A DNA stretch of 7,322 bases from an uncultured Rhodospirillales bacterium (GCA_938074585.1 CALJEW010000063.1:1-7322), one strand, 5' to 3'; shown: positions 1 to 6,367, numbered from the stretch's first letter. The notes: generated by a model not told the origin, from the letters alone. A program made the numbers and translations.

Positions 1-341
1 GCAGATGCTTTGTAAGCAACATTATACCTCACTATTGAGCGCAAATTTGTGCCAGACAGCATCGTCTATTCAGACTGCTGGCGAGGTTATAACGTGCTGA
101 ATGTATCTGAATGCAAGCCTTTCCGTATCAATCATTCTAAATGGTTTGCAGACAAGAAAAATCACATCAACGGGATCGAGAGTTTCTGCTCTCAGGCCAA
201 GCACCATATGAGTAAGTTTAATGGTGTTTCAAAGCAGTATTTTGGGTTATTTTGAACGAATGTGAGGAACGTTTTAACAACCCAAATTCGCAAACTCAAT
301 TAAGAAGGATAAAACAGTGGGTTAAACAGTATTTAACTTAG
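1..341 (+). pseudogene. IS1595-family (IS1016-like) transposase, C-terminal remnant, frameshifted
   Basis: This is the C-terminal part of a DDE transposase of the ISXO2/IS1595 type, closest by eye to the IS1016 group. The conserved core is visible: VPDSIVYSD (the second catalytic Asp), then RINHSKWFADKKNHINGIESF and KFNGVSKQYF. The gene is broken in three ways. An in-frame TAA lies at 13-15. A one-base loss in the T run at 240-243 sends the frame into TGA at 253-255. Reading on in the other frame from 240 recovers the normal tail, FWVILNECEERFNN through QWVKQYLT, ending at TAG 339-341. Conserved residues have also changed: SFCSQAKHHM stands where relatives have SFWNQAKRHL. The N-terminal zinc-binding part and first catalytic Asp lie outside the window. 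I judge it inactive; family assignment is from remembered motifs. Confidence 0.85.
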
Positions 342-358
342 TTAGCTAGGTTAGCCCC
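327..358. mobile_element. Probable right terminal inverted repeat of the IS1016-like element
   Basis: The bases after the transposase stop run into TTAGCTAGGTTAGCCCC. Read inward from outside they begin GGGGCTAACCTAGC, and a G-run start is what IS1595-family ends usually show. I place the outer edge at 358. The next eight bases, ATAATGTT (359-366), would then be the target duplication, since this family usually makes 8-bp duplications. The left end is outside the window, so neither the repeat nor the duplication can be confirmed here. Confidence 0.5.
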
Positions 359-378
359 ATAATGTTTACATCTATAAT
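351..378 (+). promoter_or_regulatory. Possible promoter for the sulfide dehydrogenase gene, straddling the IS edge
   Basis: A perfect TATAAT lies at 373-378, 57 bases before the fccB start codon. Sixteen bases upstream is only a poor -35 match, TTAGCC at 351-356, which falls inside the IS terminal repeat. If real, the IS end supplies part of the promoter. The region 342-434 has no gene and is AT-rich, so a chance TATAAT is quite possible. Confidence 0.3.
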
Positions 379-434
379 GTTCAGATTAGGTCTAGAATAG
401 TTAAAAGTTTACAGAGAAGATATAGGCTAAATAC

Positions 435-1700
435 ATGGTATCAATAAAACGTCGAAACTTTATACAAGGGCTCGTTAGCGCTGGAAGTATGTTGAGTGCC
501 CGCCGGGTGTCAGCACAGGGGCGCAAAAAAGTAGTTATTATTGGCGGTGGCGTTGGCGGAATTACGGCCGCTCGAACTTTACTCGCCAGTCATTTAGACA
601 TTGATGTGACCGTGATTGAGCCAAACGCTTTCTATACAACTTGTTTTTCTTCTGGTTTGGTTTTGGCTGGATTTCAAAGCCGCTCTGAGCTCGATTTTTC
701 ATACTACAATTTAAAAAGGGTTGAAAACATCGCATGGGTGCAAGCCCGGGCTGATCACATAGATGCAGATAAATCTGTTGTGCGTTTATCGACGGGTGAT
801 GTGCTTTCTTATGATCGGTTAATTGTTGCGCCGGGAATAGGTTTTCAGTTGAGTGCCATTGAAGGGTATAGCAAATCTGCATCATTTTTATTTCCCCATG
901 CCTATGATTTGGGGCATCGGATCGATCCATTAAAAGCCAGACTTAAAGCTCTTGATGATGGAGCCTTGTTGGCGATTTCTGTACCTGAACGCCCTTACCG
1001 GTGCACACCTGCGCCTTACGAGCGCGCTTCAATGATCGCGCATTATTTGAAAACGCATAAGTCTAAGTCTAAAGTTATAATCTTTGATAGCAAAAACGAA
1101 TTCCCTTTAATGGACCGCTTTCTACCCGCATGGGAACGGTTTTATGGCGACATGATCGAATGGGTTCCGGCTGACTTTGGCGGAAAGCTTGATGCGGTAA
1201 ATGTCGCGGATGGATCGATCATTGTGGATGGTGAAATTATCAGCCCAGCGTTAGCGAACATCATTCCTCCGCAGCGGGCTGGTGATATTGCATTAACGGT
1301 AGGGTTAGCAGATAAAAGTGGATGGTGCCCCGTGGACGCGGTGTCATTAGAATCGACGCTTATCCCCAAAATTCATGTAATTGGTGATGCTATTGATGCT
1401 GGTGATATGTCAAAATCAGCACATTCTGCTGCCAGCCTTGGTTATGTTTGTGGGGCTGCTGTAGGGCAATTTCTGATTGGTGAAGCTCCCACAATACCTG
1501 ACTATGAAAATGCCTGTTATTTTATAGTGGCTCAAGACCACGGCTTGAAAGTTGGTGGGTCGTATAGGCCTAAAGATGGAAGAATCGTTGGAAAAAAAGG
1601 GTTCTCAAGCGCTGTTGGAGAGACCGATTCAGTTCGTAAAGCCACAGCATTTGACGGTGTGAACTGGTATCAACAGACGACACAAAAATTGTTTGGTTGA
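435..1700 (+). CDS. fccB: Sulfide dehydrogenase (flavocytochrome c) flavoprotein subunit, Tat-exported
   Basis: This is the FAD subunit of flavocytochrome c sulfide dehydrogenase (FccB/SoxF type), which oxidises sulfide in the periplasm and passes electrons to a c-type cytochrome. The N-terminus carries a twin-arginine signal (KRRNFIQGL, residues 5-13) with likely cleavage after VSA at residue 27. A Rossmann FAD motif follows at 33-43 (VVIIGGGVGGI). Three cysteines match the family's functional ones once the leader is removed. Cys70 in FYTTCFSS corresponds to the Cys that binds FAD covalently. Cys190 in PYRCTPAPYER and Cys361 in NACYF correspond to the redox disulfide pair. A second FAD contact lies at 313-320 (IHVIGDAI). 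The 421-residue length is normal for the family. The ribosome site is weak (AGAGAAG at 412-418, rather far upstream). No cytochrome subunit gene is visible. The next genes, SoxS-like and HbpS-like, follow in the same direction and favour the soxF interpretation. Confidence 0.92.
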   Translation: MVSIKRRNFIQGLVSAGSMLSARRVSAQGRKKVVIIGGGVGGITAARTLLASHLDIDVTVIEPNAFYTTCFSSGLVLAGFQSRSELDFSYYNLKRVENIAWVQARADHIDADKSVVRLSTGDVLSYDRLIVAPGIGFQLSAIEGYSKSASFLFPHAYDLGHRIDPLKARLKALDDGALLAISVPERPYRCTPAPYERASMIAHYLKTHKSKSKVIIFDSKNEFPLMDRFLPAWERFYGDMIEWVPADFGGKLDAVNVADGSIIVDGEIISPALANIIPPQRAGDIALTVGLADKSGWCPVDAVSLESTLIPKIHVIGDAIDAGDMSKSAHSAASLGYVCGAAVGQFLIGEAPTIPDYENACYFIVAQDHGLKVGGSYRPKDGRIVGKKGFSSAVGETDSVRKATAFDGVNWYQQTTQKLFG

Positions 1701-1754
1701 TTTAACACATTCAATAAATATAAAGTGTTTTATCATTTTGGAAAATGTATAACG

Positions 1755-2175
1755 ATGCGATTTTATCAGATTTTTAGTTTTGGGTTAATCACAGCGCTAA
1801 TGCTTTACACACATGCAGGTGCCGCTGAATTGGTGGTGTTTGACTCTCCTGCGTGTTCGTATTGTGAGCAATGGGAAGACGAAATTGCTGAAACTTACCC
1901 AAAAACTGAAGAAGGTAAAAAACCAACCTTGCGCCGTGTTTTCATTCACGACTATATGCCAACCGATTTGCGCAAGCTCAAACCCATTATATGCGCCAAC
2001 TTTTGTTTTGGTTCGTCAGGGGCAGGAATTGGGGTGTATACTTGGTTATGCGGGGGAAGATTTATTTTGGGGTTTTCTTGAAACTGTTATGGCCAAGCTA
2101 CCAAAAAACGTAAGCGCTTGTAACAAAGCTATTCATTTAAATTTAGAAACTTCCGAGGAGGCGATACAATGTTAA
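1755..2175 (+). pseudogene. soxS: SoxS-like periplasmic thioredoxin, frameshifted
   Basis: This encodes a SoxS-like thioredoxin-fold protein; in Paracoccus-type sox clusters SoxS is a periplasmic thiol reductant that keeps the SoxYZ carrier active. I prefer the ATG at 1755, which gives a clean leader (MRFYQIFSFGLITALMLYTHAGA), over the upstream GTG at 1725. The first frame reads ELVVFDSPACSYCEQW, with a CxxC at residues 34-37, then PKTEEGKK, LRRVFIHD and LRKLKPII. Near 1990 the frame breaks. The family's next segment, YAPTFVLVRQGQELG through GYAGEDLFWGFL and AKLP, continues in the frame starting at 1990. A two-base loss in the ATTATAT stretch would explain it, and repaired the protein would be about 140 residues. 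Without repair translation runs into unrelated residues and stops at 2079-2081. The restored frame overlaps the next gene by 7 nt. A sequencing error is a real alternative to a dead gene. Confidence 0.82.
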
Positions 2176-2672
2176 AAAAAACAATTTCGGCCATAGCATT
2201 AATTATTGGGTTAGCTGGATTTAATAAGGCCCACGCAGATGAGGGGTTGGTGTCTTTCAAGCAATTGTCTTTGGATACGGCCCTAGAACTTGCTCACACG
2301 ACATTAAAGAATTGCCGAGAAAATGGCTATCAAGTTGCTGTGGCCGTCGTTGATCGTATGGGGAATTTACAAGTAAATATCCGCGACCAACTGGCTGGTG
2401 CTCACACAACTGAAACCGCATACCGTAAAGCATGGACTGCCGTTAACTTTCGAAGTAGTACGATGGAAATGTCAAAATTGACAAAAACTGGGGAGTCTCA
2501 ATGGGGCATTCGGTTTGTAGATAAAGCATTGATGGCTGGCGGTGGTTTAATTGTTGAAGCTGCTGGATCAATTGTTGCTGGTATAGGCGTTTCTGGAGCA
2601 CCGGGTGGAGACTTGGATGAAAATTGTGCTAAAGTCGGAATTGAAAGCATTATCGATCAACTTGAATTCTAA
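2169..2672 (+). CDS. Secreted GlcG/HbpS-family (DUF336) protein, putative heme binding
   Basis: This 167-residue protein belongs to the GlcG/HbpS family (formerly DUF336). HbpS of Streptomyces binds heme and senses redox stress; most family members have no proven role. A Sec signal peptide is clear (MLKKTISAIALIIGLAGFNKAHA, likely cleaved after Ala23), so it acts outside the cytoplasm. Family motifs follow in order: VAVAVVDRMGNLQ (56-68), RDQLAGAHTTETAYRKAWTA (72-91), the glycine-rich AGGGLIVE (123-130) and SGAPGGDLDENCA (142-154). Cys49 and Cys153 might pair, which is inference. The ribosome site GAGGAG (2155-2160) sits 8 nt before the ATG. The start codon lies inside the last codons of the SoxS-like frame (ATGTTAA at 2169-2175), which suggests translational coupling in the ancestral operon. 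It ends the group; converging hairpins follow. Confidence 0.88.
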   Translation: MLKKTISAIALIIGLAGFNKAHADEGLVSFKQLSLDTALELAHTTLKNCRENGYQVAVAVVDRMGNLQVNIRDQLAGAHTTETAYRKAWTAVNFRSSTMEMSKLTKTGESQWGIRFVDKALMAGGGLIVEAAGSIVAGIGVSGAPGGDLDENCAKVGIESIIDQLEF

Positions 2673-2677
2673 TAAGC

Positions 2678-2718
2678 AAAAAAAGGCCCGATGAGTTAAA
2701 AAGGGTGTCGATTGGGCT
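2678..2718 (-). terminator. Intrinsic terminator for the minus-strand betA transcript
   Basis: GGCCCGAT (2685-2692) can pair over 8 bp, with two G-T wobbles, with ATTGGGCT (2711-2718). On the minus strand the stem ends in GGGCC followed directly by seven T's (the A run at 2678-2684), the classic intrinsic terminator layout. It lies about 130 nt past the betA stop codon. The plus strand has no T run after the stem, so it should work mainly for betA. Confidence 0.6.
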
Positions 2719-2745
2719 ATTTAGAGAGGAGAGAAGCTCCAATCG
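2709..2745. repeat. Inverted repeat competing with the terminator stem
   Basis: CGATTGG (2709-2715) and CCAATCG (2739-2745) are perfect 7-bp complements. The left arm shares bases 2711-2715 with the right arm of the terminator stem, so only one of the two hairpins can form at a time. The loop holds a purine-rich GAGAGGAGAG. A small GCAAT/ATTGC hairpin follows at 2745-2760. No gene was found in 2673-2847. Confidence 0.55.
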
Positions 2746-2780
2746 CAATGTGATGATTGCATATGTTTAACTGTAGGGAT

Positions 2781-2808
2781 GAGGTGGGCATCACACCTTT
2801 AGATTTTT
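2781..2808 (+). terminator. Possible intrinsic terminator for the fccB-soxS-hbpS group
   Basis: GAGGTG (2781-2786) pairs with CACCTT (2794-2799) around a 7-base loop, with one G-T wobble. It is followed after a few bases by TTTTT (2804-2808) and a second T run at 2814-2820. The stem is short, so strength is uncertain. TGTGATG at 2749-2755 could also pair with CATCACA at 2789-2795 and block it. Confidence 0.4.
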
Positions 2809-2847
2809 GTGCATTTTTTTAATATACAAAATCAAATATTTAAGCTC

Positions 2848-4512
2848 TTAACGTTGCACGTTCTGCCAGTCTTTCGCTTGATATGGCGTCGCCGTTGAGA
2901 CGGGAAGGGGTGTGTTTCCTAAAATTAAATCGGCCGCTTTTTCTGCTATCATAATCGTTGGTGCATTTAAATTGCCGCTAACAATCGATGGCATAATGGA
3001 TGCGTCAATAACTCGTAGACCTTGAACCCCGTGAACTTTTAAATTTTCATCGACAACGGCGGTTGAGTCATCAGCAACTCCCATTTTGCATGTCCCACAC
3101 GGATGATACGCGCTTTCACCAAAAGCCCGAACAAAAGCGTCAATATCGGCATCTGATTGCGTTTCCTTACCCGGTGCTAATTCCTCGCCGCGAAATGGTT
3201 TGAACGCATCTTGCGCCATAACTTCGCGGGTCAGCCGCACAGCGGCGCGCATTTCTTTGCGGTCTTGTTCTGTCCCCATGTAATTAAACTGAATTTTTGG
3301 ATGGTCTTGGGGCGATGATGATTTTAACTTAACATAGCCGCGGCTGGTTGCGCGCATGGGGCCAACGTGGGCCTGATACCCGTGCCCTTCCGCGGCTGAT
3401 TTCCCATCATAAGTTACCGCCATGGGTAGGAAGTGATATTGTAAATTGGGTTGTTCAATGCCCTTATCACTTCTAATAAATCCACCCGCTTCAAAATGAT
3501 TGGTCGCTCCTAGGCCCGTTTGGAAAAGCAGCCATTGGATCCCGATGCGTAATTTGTTCAACGGTTTTGTTGCGGAATAAAGAGTGATCGGCTGGGTGCA
3601 GGCCATTTGTACATAAATTTCCAAATGGTCTTGCAAGTTTTCACCAACCCCCTTCAAATCAGCAACAACGGGAATGTCATACGCCTTCAATTGTTCCGCA
3701 TCCCCAATCCCTGATATCATTAACAATTGGGGTGAGTTGATCGCACCGCCACAGCAAATGACTTCGCGTTTGGCGCAAACGTCATGGGTGTGGTCGGCTT
3801 GGGTGACTTCGATGCCAATAGCGCGGTTACCGTCAAATAGAATGCGGTTGGTCATTGTATTGACCATGACCGATAAATTTTCGCGCGCTAAAATAGGTTT
3901 CAAATAGGCTTTGGCAGTGCTCCACCGTTGGCCTTTATGGGTGGTCATCTGCATGTGGCCGAAGCCTTCTTGCTGATGGCCGTTCATGTCTGTTGTTGTT
4001 GGGTACCCGGCTTGTGCTCCGGCTTCAATGAAGGCTTCGTATAAAGGGTTTTTGCAGGGTCCATCGGTGACATGCAAGGGCCCGCTGTCGCCCCGGTATT
4101 CATTAACTCCGTGTTCCCAAGTTTCAGATTTTTTGAAATACGGCAAACAATTAGCATACGACCAACTGGGCAACTGATTGCCGGCCCAGCGATCATAATC
4201 TAAGGCGTGTCCGCGCACGTAACACATGCCATTAATTGAGCTCGATCCGCCCAAAACCCGGCCGCGTGGACAATACATGCTGCGGTTATCCATATGGGGT
4301 TCTGGCGCGCTTTCGTAATACCAGTTGTATTTATCATCCGCCAATGGCCACGCAAATGCCGATGGCATATGAATAAAAATACTACGATCCATGGGGCCAG
4401 CTTCAACCAATAATACCGATACTTCAGGGTTCGCACTCAAGCGATTGGCAAGAACACAGCCCGCCGATCCTGCGCCAACAATAACATAGTCGAATTCTCT
4501 AATTGTGCTCAT
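2848..4512 (-). CDS. betA: Choline dehydrogenase BetA (GMC oxidoreductase)
   Basis: This is a GMC-family flavoprotein that oxidises choline to betaine aldehyde, usually at the inner face of the cytoplasmic membrane, on the route to glycine betaine. At 554 residues it matches the E. coli BetA length closely. The N-terminal FAD motif is DYVIVGAGSAGCVLANRL (residues 8-25), followed by GMC signatures PRGRVLGGSSSING (82-95) and GGAINSPQLLMISGIG (255-270). The segment NHFEAGGFIRS (338-348) through QYHFLP (358-363) is strongly BetA-like. The active site pair appears as His470 (SAYHPCGTCKMG) and Asn514 (SGNLNAPT), spaced 44 residues apart as in choline oxidase His466/Asn510. The tail PLPVST through DWQNVQR is also typical. 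No transmembrane leader is seen. It stands alone: betB, betI and transporter genes are not in the window. Other GMC alcohol dehydrogenases are the alternative, but similarity to BetA along the whole length makes that less likely. Confidence 0.88.
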   Translation of the reverse strand: MSTIREFDYVIVGAGSAGCVLANRLSANPEVSVLLVEAGPMDRSIFIHMPSAFAWPLADDKYNWYYESAPEPHMDNRSMYCPRGRVLGGSSSINGMCYVRGHALDYDRWAGNQLPSWSYANCLPYFKKSETWEHGVNEYRGDSGPLHVTDGPCKNPLYEAFIEAGAQAGYPTTTDMNGHQQEGFGHMQMTTHKGQRWSTAKAYLKPILARENLSVMVNTMTNRILFDGNRAIGIEVTQADHTHDVCAKREVICCGGAINSPQLLMISGIGDAEQLKAYDIPVVADLKGVGENLQDHLEIYVQMACTQPITLYSATKPLNKLRIGIQWLLFQTGLGATNHFEAGGFIRSDKGIEQPNLQYHFLPMAVTYDGKSAAEGHGYQAHVGPMRATSRGYVKLKSSSPQDHPKIQFNYMGTEQDRKEMRAAVRLTREVMAQDAFKPFRGEELAPGKETQSDADIDAFVRAFGESAYHPCGTCKMGVADDSTAVVDENLKVHGVQGLRVIDASIMPSIVSGNLNAPTIMIAEKAADLILGNTPLPVSTATPYQAKDWQNVQR

Positions 4513-4678
4513 GATGCTTTTGTTAATCCTGAAAGGTACTTGTGTGTATGGATATCATTTATTCCCATCCACAGCAAAATAAAAGCCCTCTTGAGGAACA
4601 TCGCTGTTGATAGATCTGTTTGTTTGTTCACAATACCTTGCGCGTTGAATTTGTTCTGTAAAAATAAGGACCCCAATA
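4513..4678. promoter_or_regulatory. Divergent intergenic region between betA and the HAD phosphatase
   Basis: These 166 bases must hold the start signals of betA (leftward) and of the rightward group. I see no gene. On the plus strand TTGATA at 4607-4612 is a fair -35 box, but the bases 18 nt later (CAATAC, 4631-4636) are a poor -10. A short palindrome, CCTCTTGAGG, lies around 4587-4596 and could be an operator half-site, with little support. On the minus strand the nearest ribosome-site-like bases (AGGA) are rather far from the betA ATG. No riboswitch fold was recognised. Confidence 0.3.
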
Positions 4679-5401
4679 TTGCCAATTAAAGGAATTGTTT
4701 TTGACAAAGACGGGACGCTTCTTGACTTCAATGCTACATGGGTGCCGGTAAACCGCGTTATTGCGAGTTTGATTGCTGATGGAGACCGGGACATGATTGC
4801 GCGAATGTTATCGGAAAGTGGGCAGGATGACGCTGCGGGCACGGTTCGGTCTGGCTCGTTGTTGGCAGCTGGGAACAATCACCAAATAGCAGAATCATGG
4901 CAAAAAATAGCACCTCAAAATAGTATTGAAACCATTGCAGCGCTCATAAATGACGTCGGTAAATCTGCTGCAGCGTTTACAGCCAAGCCCGTCCCAGACT
5001 TGCAAAATACAATCGAGGCCTTGGCAAATCGAGGCTTTAAATTAGGCTTAGCCACCAGCGACAGCTATGATAGCGCCATGGCAACCCTAAGCCCGTTTAA
5101 TATTTTAGATCATTTCGATTTTGTTTGTGGATACGATAGCGGGCATGGGTTGAAGCCGGGGCCTGGGATGGTGCTGGGATTTTGTGAACACACCGGATGC
5201 GATGCATCAGAAGTGGTTGTTGTGGGCGATAATTTACATGATATGGAAATGGCGATGGCTGCTAAAGCGGCGTTGCGGGTTGGGGTGCTAACGGGAACCA
5301 GTTCAGAACAACAATTAGCCCCTTTAGCCGATGTAATTATCTCTTCCATTTCAGGTCTAAGCTCCATCATTGATCAATTTAATTCGGAAGAAAAAGTATG
5401 A
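4679..5401 (+). CDS. HAD-superfamily hydrolase, probable phosphoglycolate phosphatase type
   Basis: This is a cytoplasmic HAD phosphatase of 240 residues with the Gph-like layout. Motif I is FDKDGTLLD with Asp9 (nucleophile) and Asp11. A helical cap occupies roughly 16-105. Motif II is LATSDS (124-129), motif III is Lys159 in GLKPGPGM, and motif IV is VVVGDNLHDMEM with Asp184 and Asp188. The start is TTG: no ATG fits the frame before the essential motif I, and AAGGA at 4666-4670 sits 8 nt upstream of it. Its stop overlaps the next start as ATGA (5398-5401), so the two are very probably translated together. The downstream gene looks like a glyoxylate/hydroxypyruvate reductase, so phosphoglycolate is a reasonable substrate guess. 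HAD specificity cannot be read from sequence alone; other small phosphate esters are possible. Confidence 0.85.
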   Translation: MPIKGIVFDKDGTLLDFNATWVPVNRVIASLIADGDRDMIARMLSESGQDDAAGTVRSGSLLAAGNNHQIAESWQKIAPQNSIETIAALINDVGKSAAAFTAKPVPDLQNTIEALANRGFKLGLATSDSYDSAMATLSPFNILDHFDFVCGYDSGHGLKPGPGMVLGFCEHTGCDASEVVVVGDNLHDMEMAMAAKAALRVGVLTGTSSEQQLAPLADVIISSISGLSSIIDQFNSEEKV

Positions 5402-6339
5402 GCCAACAGGTTGTTATTATGTCTCCCGTGCCAGAATCCGTATTGACGGCATTATCTGTTGTGTACGAGGTATTAAATTGCCCAACATTCAGTGATCGGG
5501 AAGCGTTTTCCCAAACCAGTCATGACGATGTGGTTGCCGTTCTAACCAATGGAACACAGGGCATTAAAGCTGCTGAGATGGATCAATTGCCGAACTTGAA
5601 AATAATTGGCGCGTTTGGTGCGGGGTTTAAAAACATTGACGTTAAGGCTGCTCGCGCTAAGGGGATTGCAGTAACTCATGGCCCAGGAACGAACAGCAAA
5701 GCCGTTGCGGATCATGCCATGGCTTTGATGTTAGCTGTATCACGCCATATTGTCCCCATGCATGCGCAGGTGCAGGAAGGCGAATGGACTGTATCTAATG
5801 TGCGCTGGCCAAGCGTTTATGGAAAACGGCTTGGGATTATGGGGCTGGGCCGTATTGGGATGGAAATCGCAAAACGGGCGACGGGTTTTGATTTAGAAAT
5901 TGGCTATCATAACCGATCACAGCGCTCAGATGTTGATTACCCTTATTTTGACGACGTACCTACAATGGCAAAATGGTGTGATTATTTGGTCTGTTCAAGC
6001 CCCGGCGGAGACAGCACCCACCACGCTATAAATACAGAAGTTCTGGAAAACCTAGGTCCAGACGGTGTTATCGTAAACATAGGGCGAAGATCGATTGTCG
6101 ATACTGATGCCTTGGTGCGTGCACTCGTGTCGGGGACTATTTCTGGGGCAGGGCTCGACGTACTTGAAGATGAGCCAAAAGTGCCAAAATCAATTATCGG
6201 CCTAAAAAACTTAACCATGACCCCACACATTGCAGGCAATTGCCCAGAAGCGACCATCGCCAAACTCGAATTGTATATGCAAAATGTAGAACTGTGTTTA
6301 AACAGGAATGCCCCATTGACGCCGGTTCCCAAAGGCTAA
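5398..6339 (+). CDS. D-2-hydroxyacid dehydrogenase, likely NADPH glyoxylate/hydroxypyruvate reductase
   Basis: This 313-residue cytoplasmic enzyme is a D-isomer-specific 2-hydroxyacid dehydrogenase, most like plant HPR2-type reductases that reduce hydroxypyruvate and glyoxylate. Substrate-loop residues appear in GAFGAGFKNID (71-81). The nucleotide site is GLGRIG (149-154). The following strand ends in YHNRSQ (170-175), with Asn-Arg-Ser where NAD enzymes carry an Asp, which favours NADPH. The catalytic set is Arg230 (NIGRR), Glu259 (DVLEDEP) and His277 (TPHIAG). The residue after Arg230 is Arg231, where nearly all relatives have Gly. Length is normal. Its ATG overlaps the stop of the HAD phosphatase gene by 4 nt, implying coupled translation and a shared pathway, perhaps glycolate/glyoxylate handling (inference). 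A separate 28-nt gap leads to the next gene. A related reductase for another 2-keto acid is the main alternative. Confidence 0.88.
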   Translation: MSQQVVIMSPVPESVLTALSVVYEVLNCPTFSDREAFSQTSHDDVVAVLTNGTQGIKAAEMDQLPNLKIIGAFGAGFKNIDVKAARAKGIAVTHGPGTNSKAVADHAMALMLAVSRHIVPMHAQVQEGEWTVSNVRWPSVYGKRLGIMGLGRIGMEIAKRATGFDLEIGYHNRSQRSDVDYPYFDDVPTMAKWCDYLVCSSPGGDSTHHAINTEVLENLGPDGVIVNIGRRSIVDTDALVRALVSGTISGAGLDVLEDEPKVPKSIIGLKNLTMTPHIAGNCPEATIAKLELYMQNVELCLNRNAPLTPVPKG

Positions 6340-6353
6340 AACTTAAATCCCGT

Positions 6354-6360
6354 AGGAGGT
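6354..6360 (+). promoter_or_regulatory. Strong ribosome binding site of the PQQ dehydrogenase gene
   Basis: AGGAGGT is a near-perfect Shine-Dalgarno sequence, 7 nt before the ATG at 6368. It is much the strongest in the window and fixes the start of the last gene. It also suggests high translation independent of the coupled pair upstream. Confidence 0.85.
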
Positions 6361-6367
6361 CCTGACC

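Noticed and set aside
238..256. Programmed -1 frameshift in the transposase
   Set aside because: The site does not show a canonical slippery heptamer, I know of no frameshifting in this IS group, and the gene has other inactivating lesions.
562..930. Open frame on the minus strand opposite the sulfide dehydrogenase gene
   Set aside because: It lies wholly inside a well-supported gene and shows no family motif or ribosome site; it is a shadow frame. The same holds for minus-strand frames at 1142-1369, 4555-4878, 5110-5370 and 5982-6332.
1725..1754. GTG at 1725 as the start of the SoxS-like gene
   Set aside because: It would add ten polar or aromatic residues ahead of an ordinary signal peptide; the ATG at 1755 gives a normal leader.
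2724..2777. Tiny leader peptide after the GAGAGGAGAG run
   Set aside because: The first ATG is followed directly by TGA, and the next gives only five codons (MIAYV) with poor spacing; there is nothing to support translation.
3674..4436. Open frames in other registers within betA (both strands)
   Set aside because: BetA is continuous and full length across this stretch; the other frames carry no recognisable protein features.
4513..4678. Riboswitch or BetI operator between betA and the HAD gene
   Set aside because: Only a 10-bp near-palindrome was seen; no recognisable riboswitch core or established operator pattern is present.
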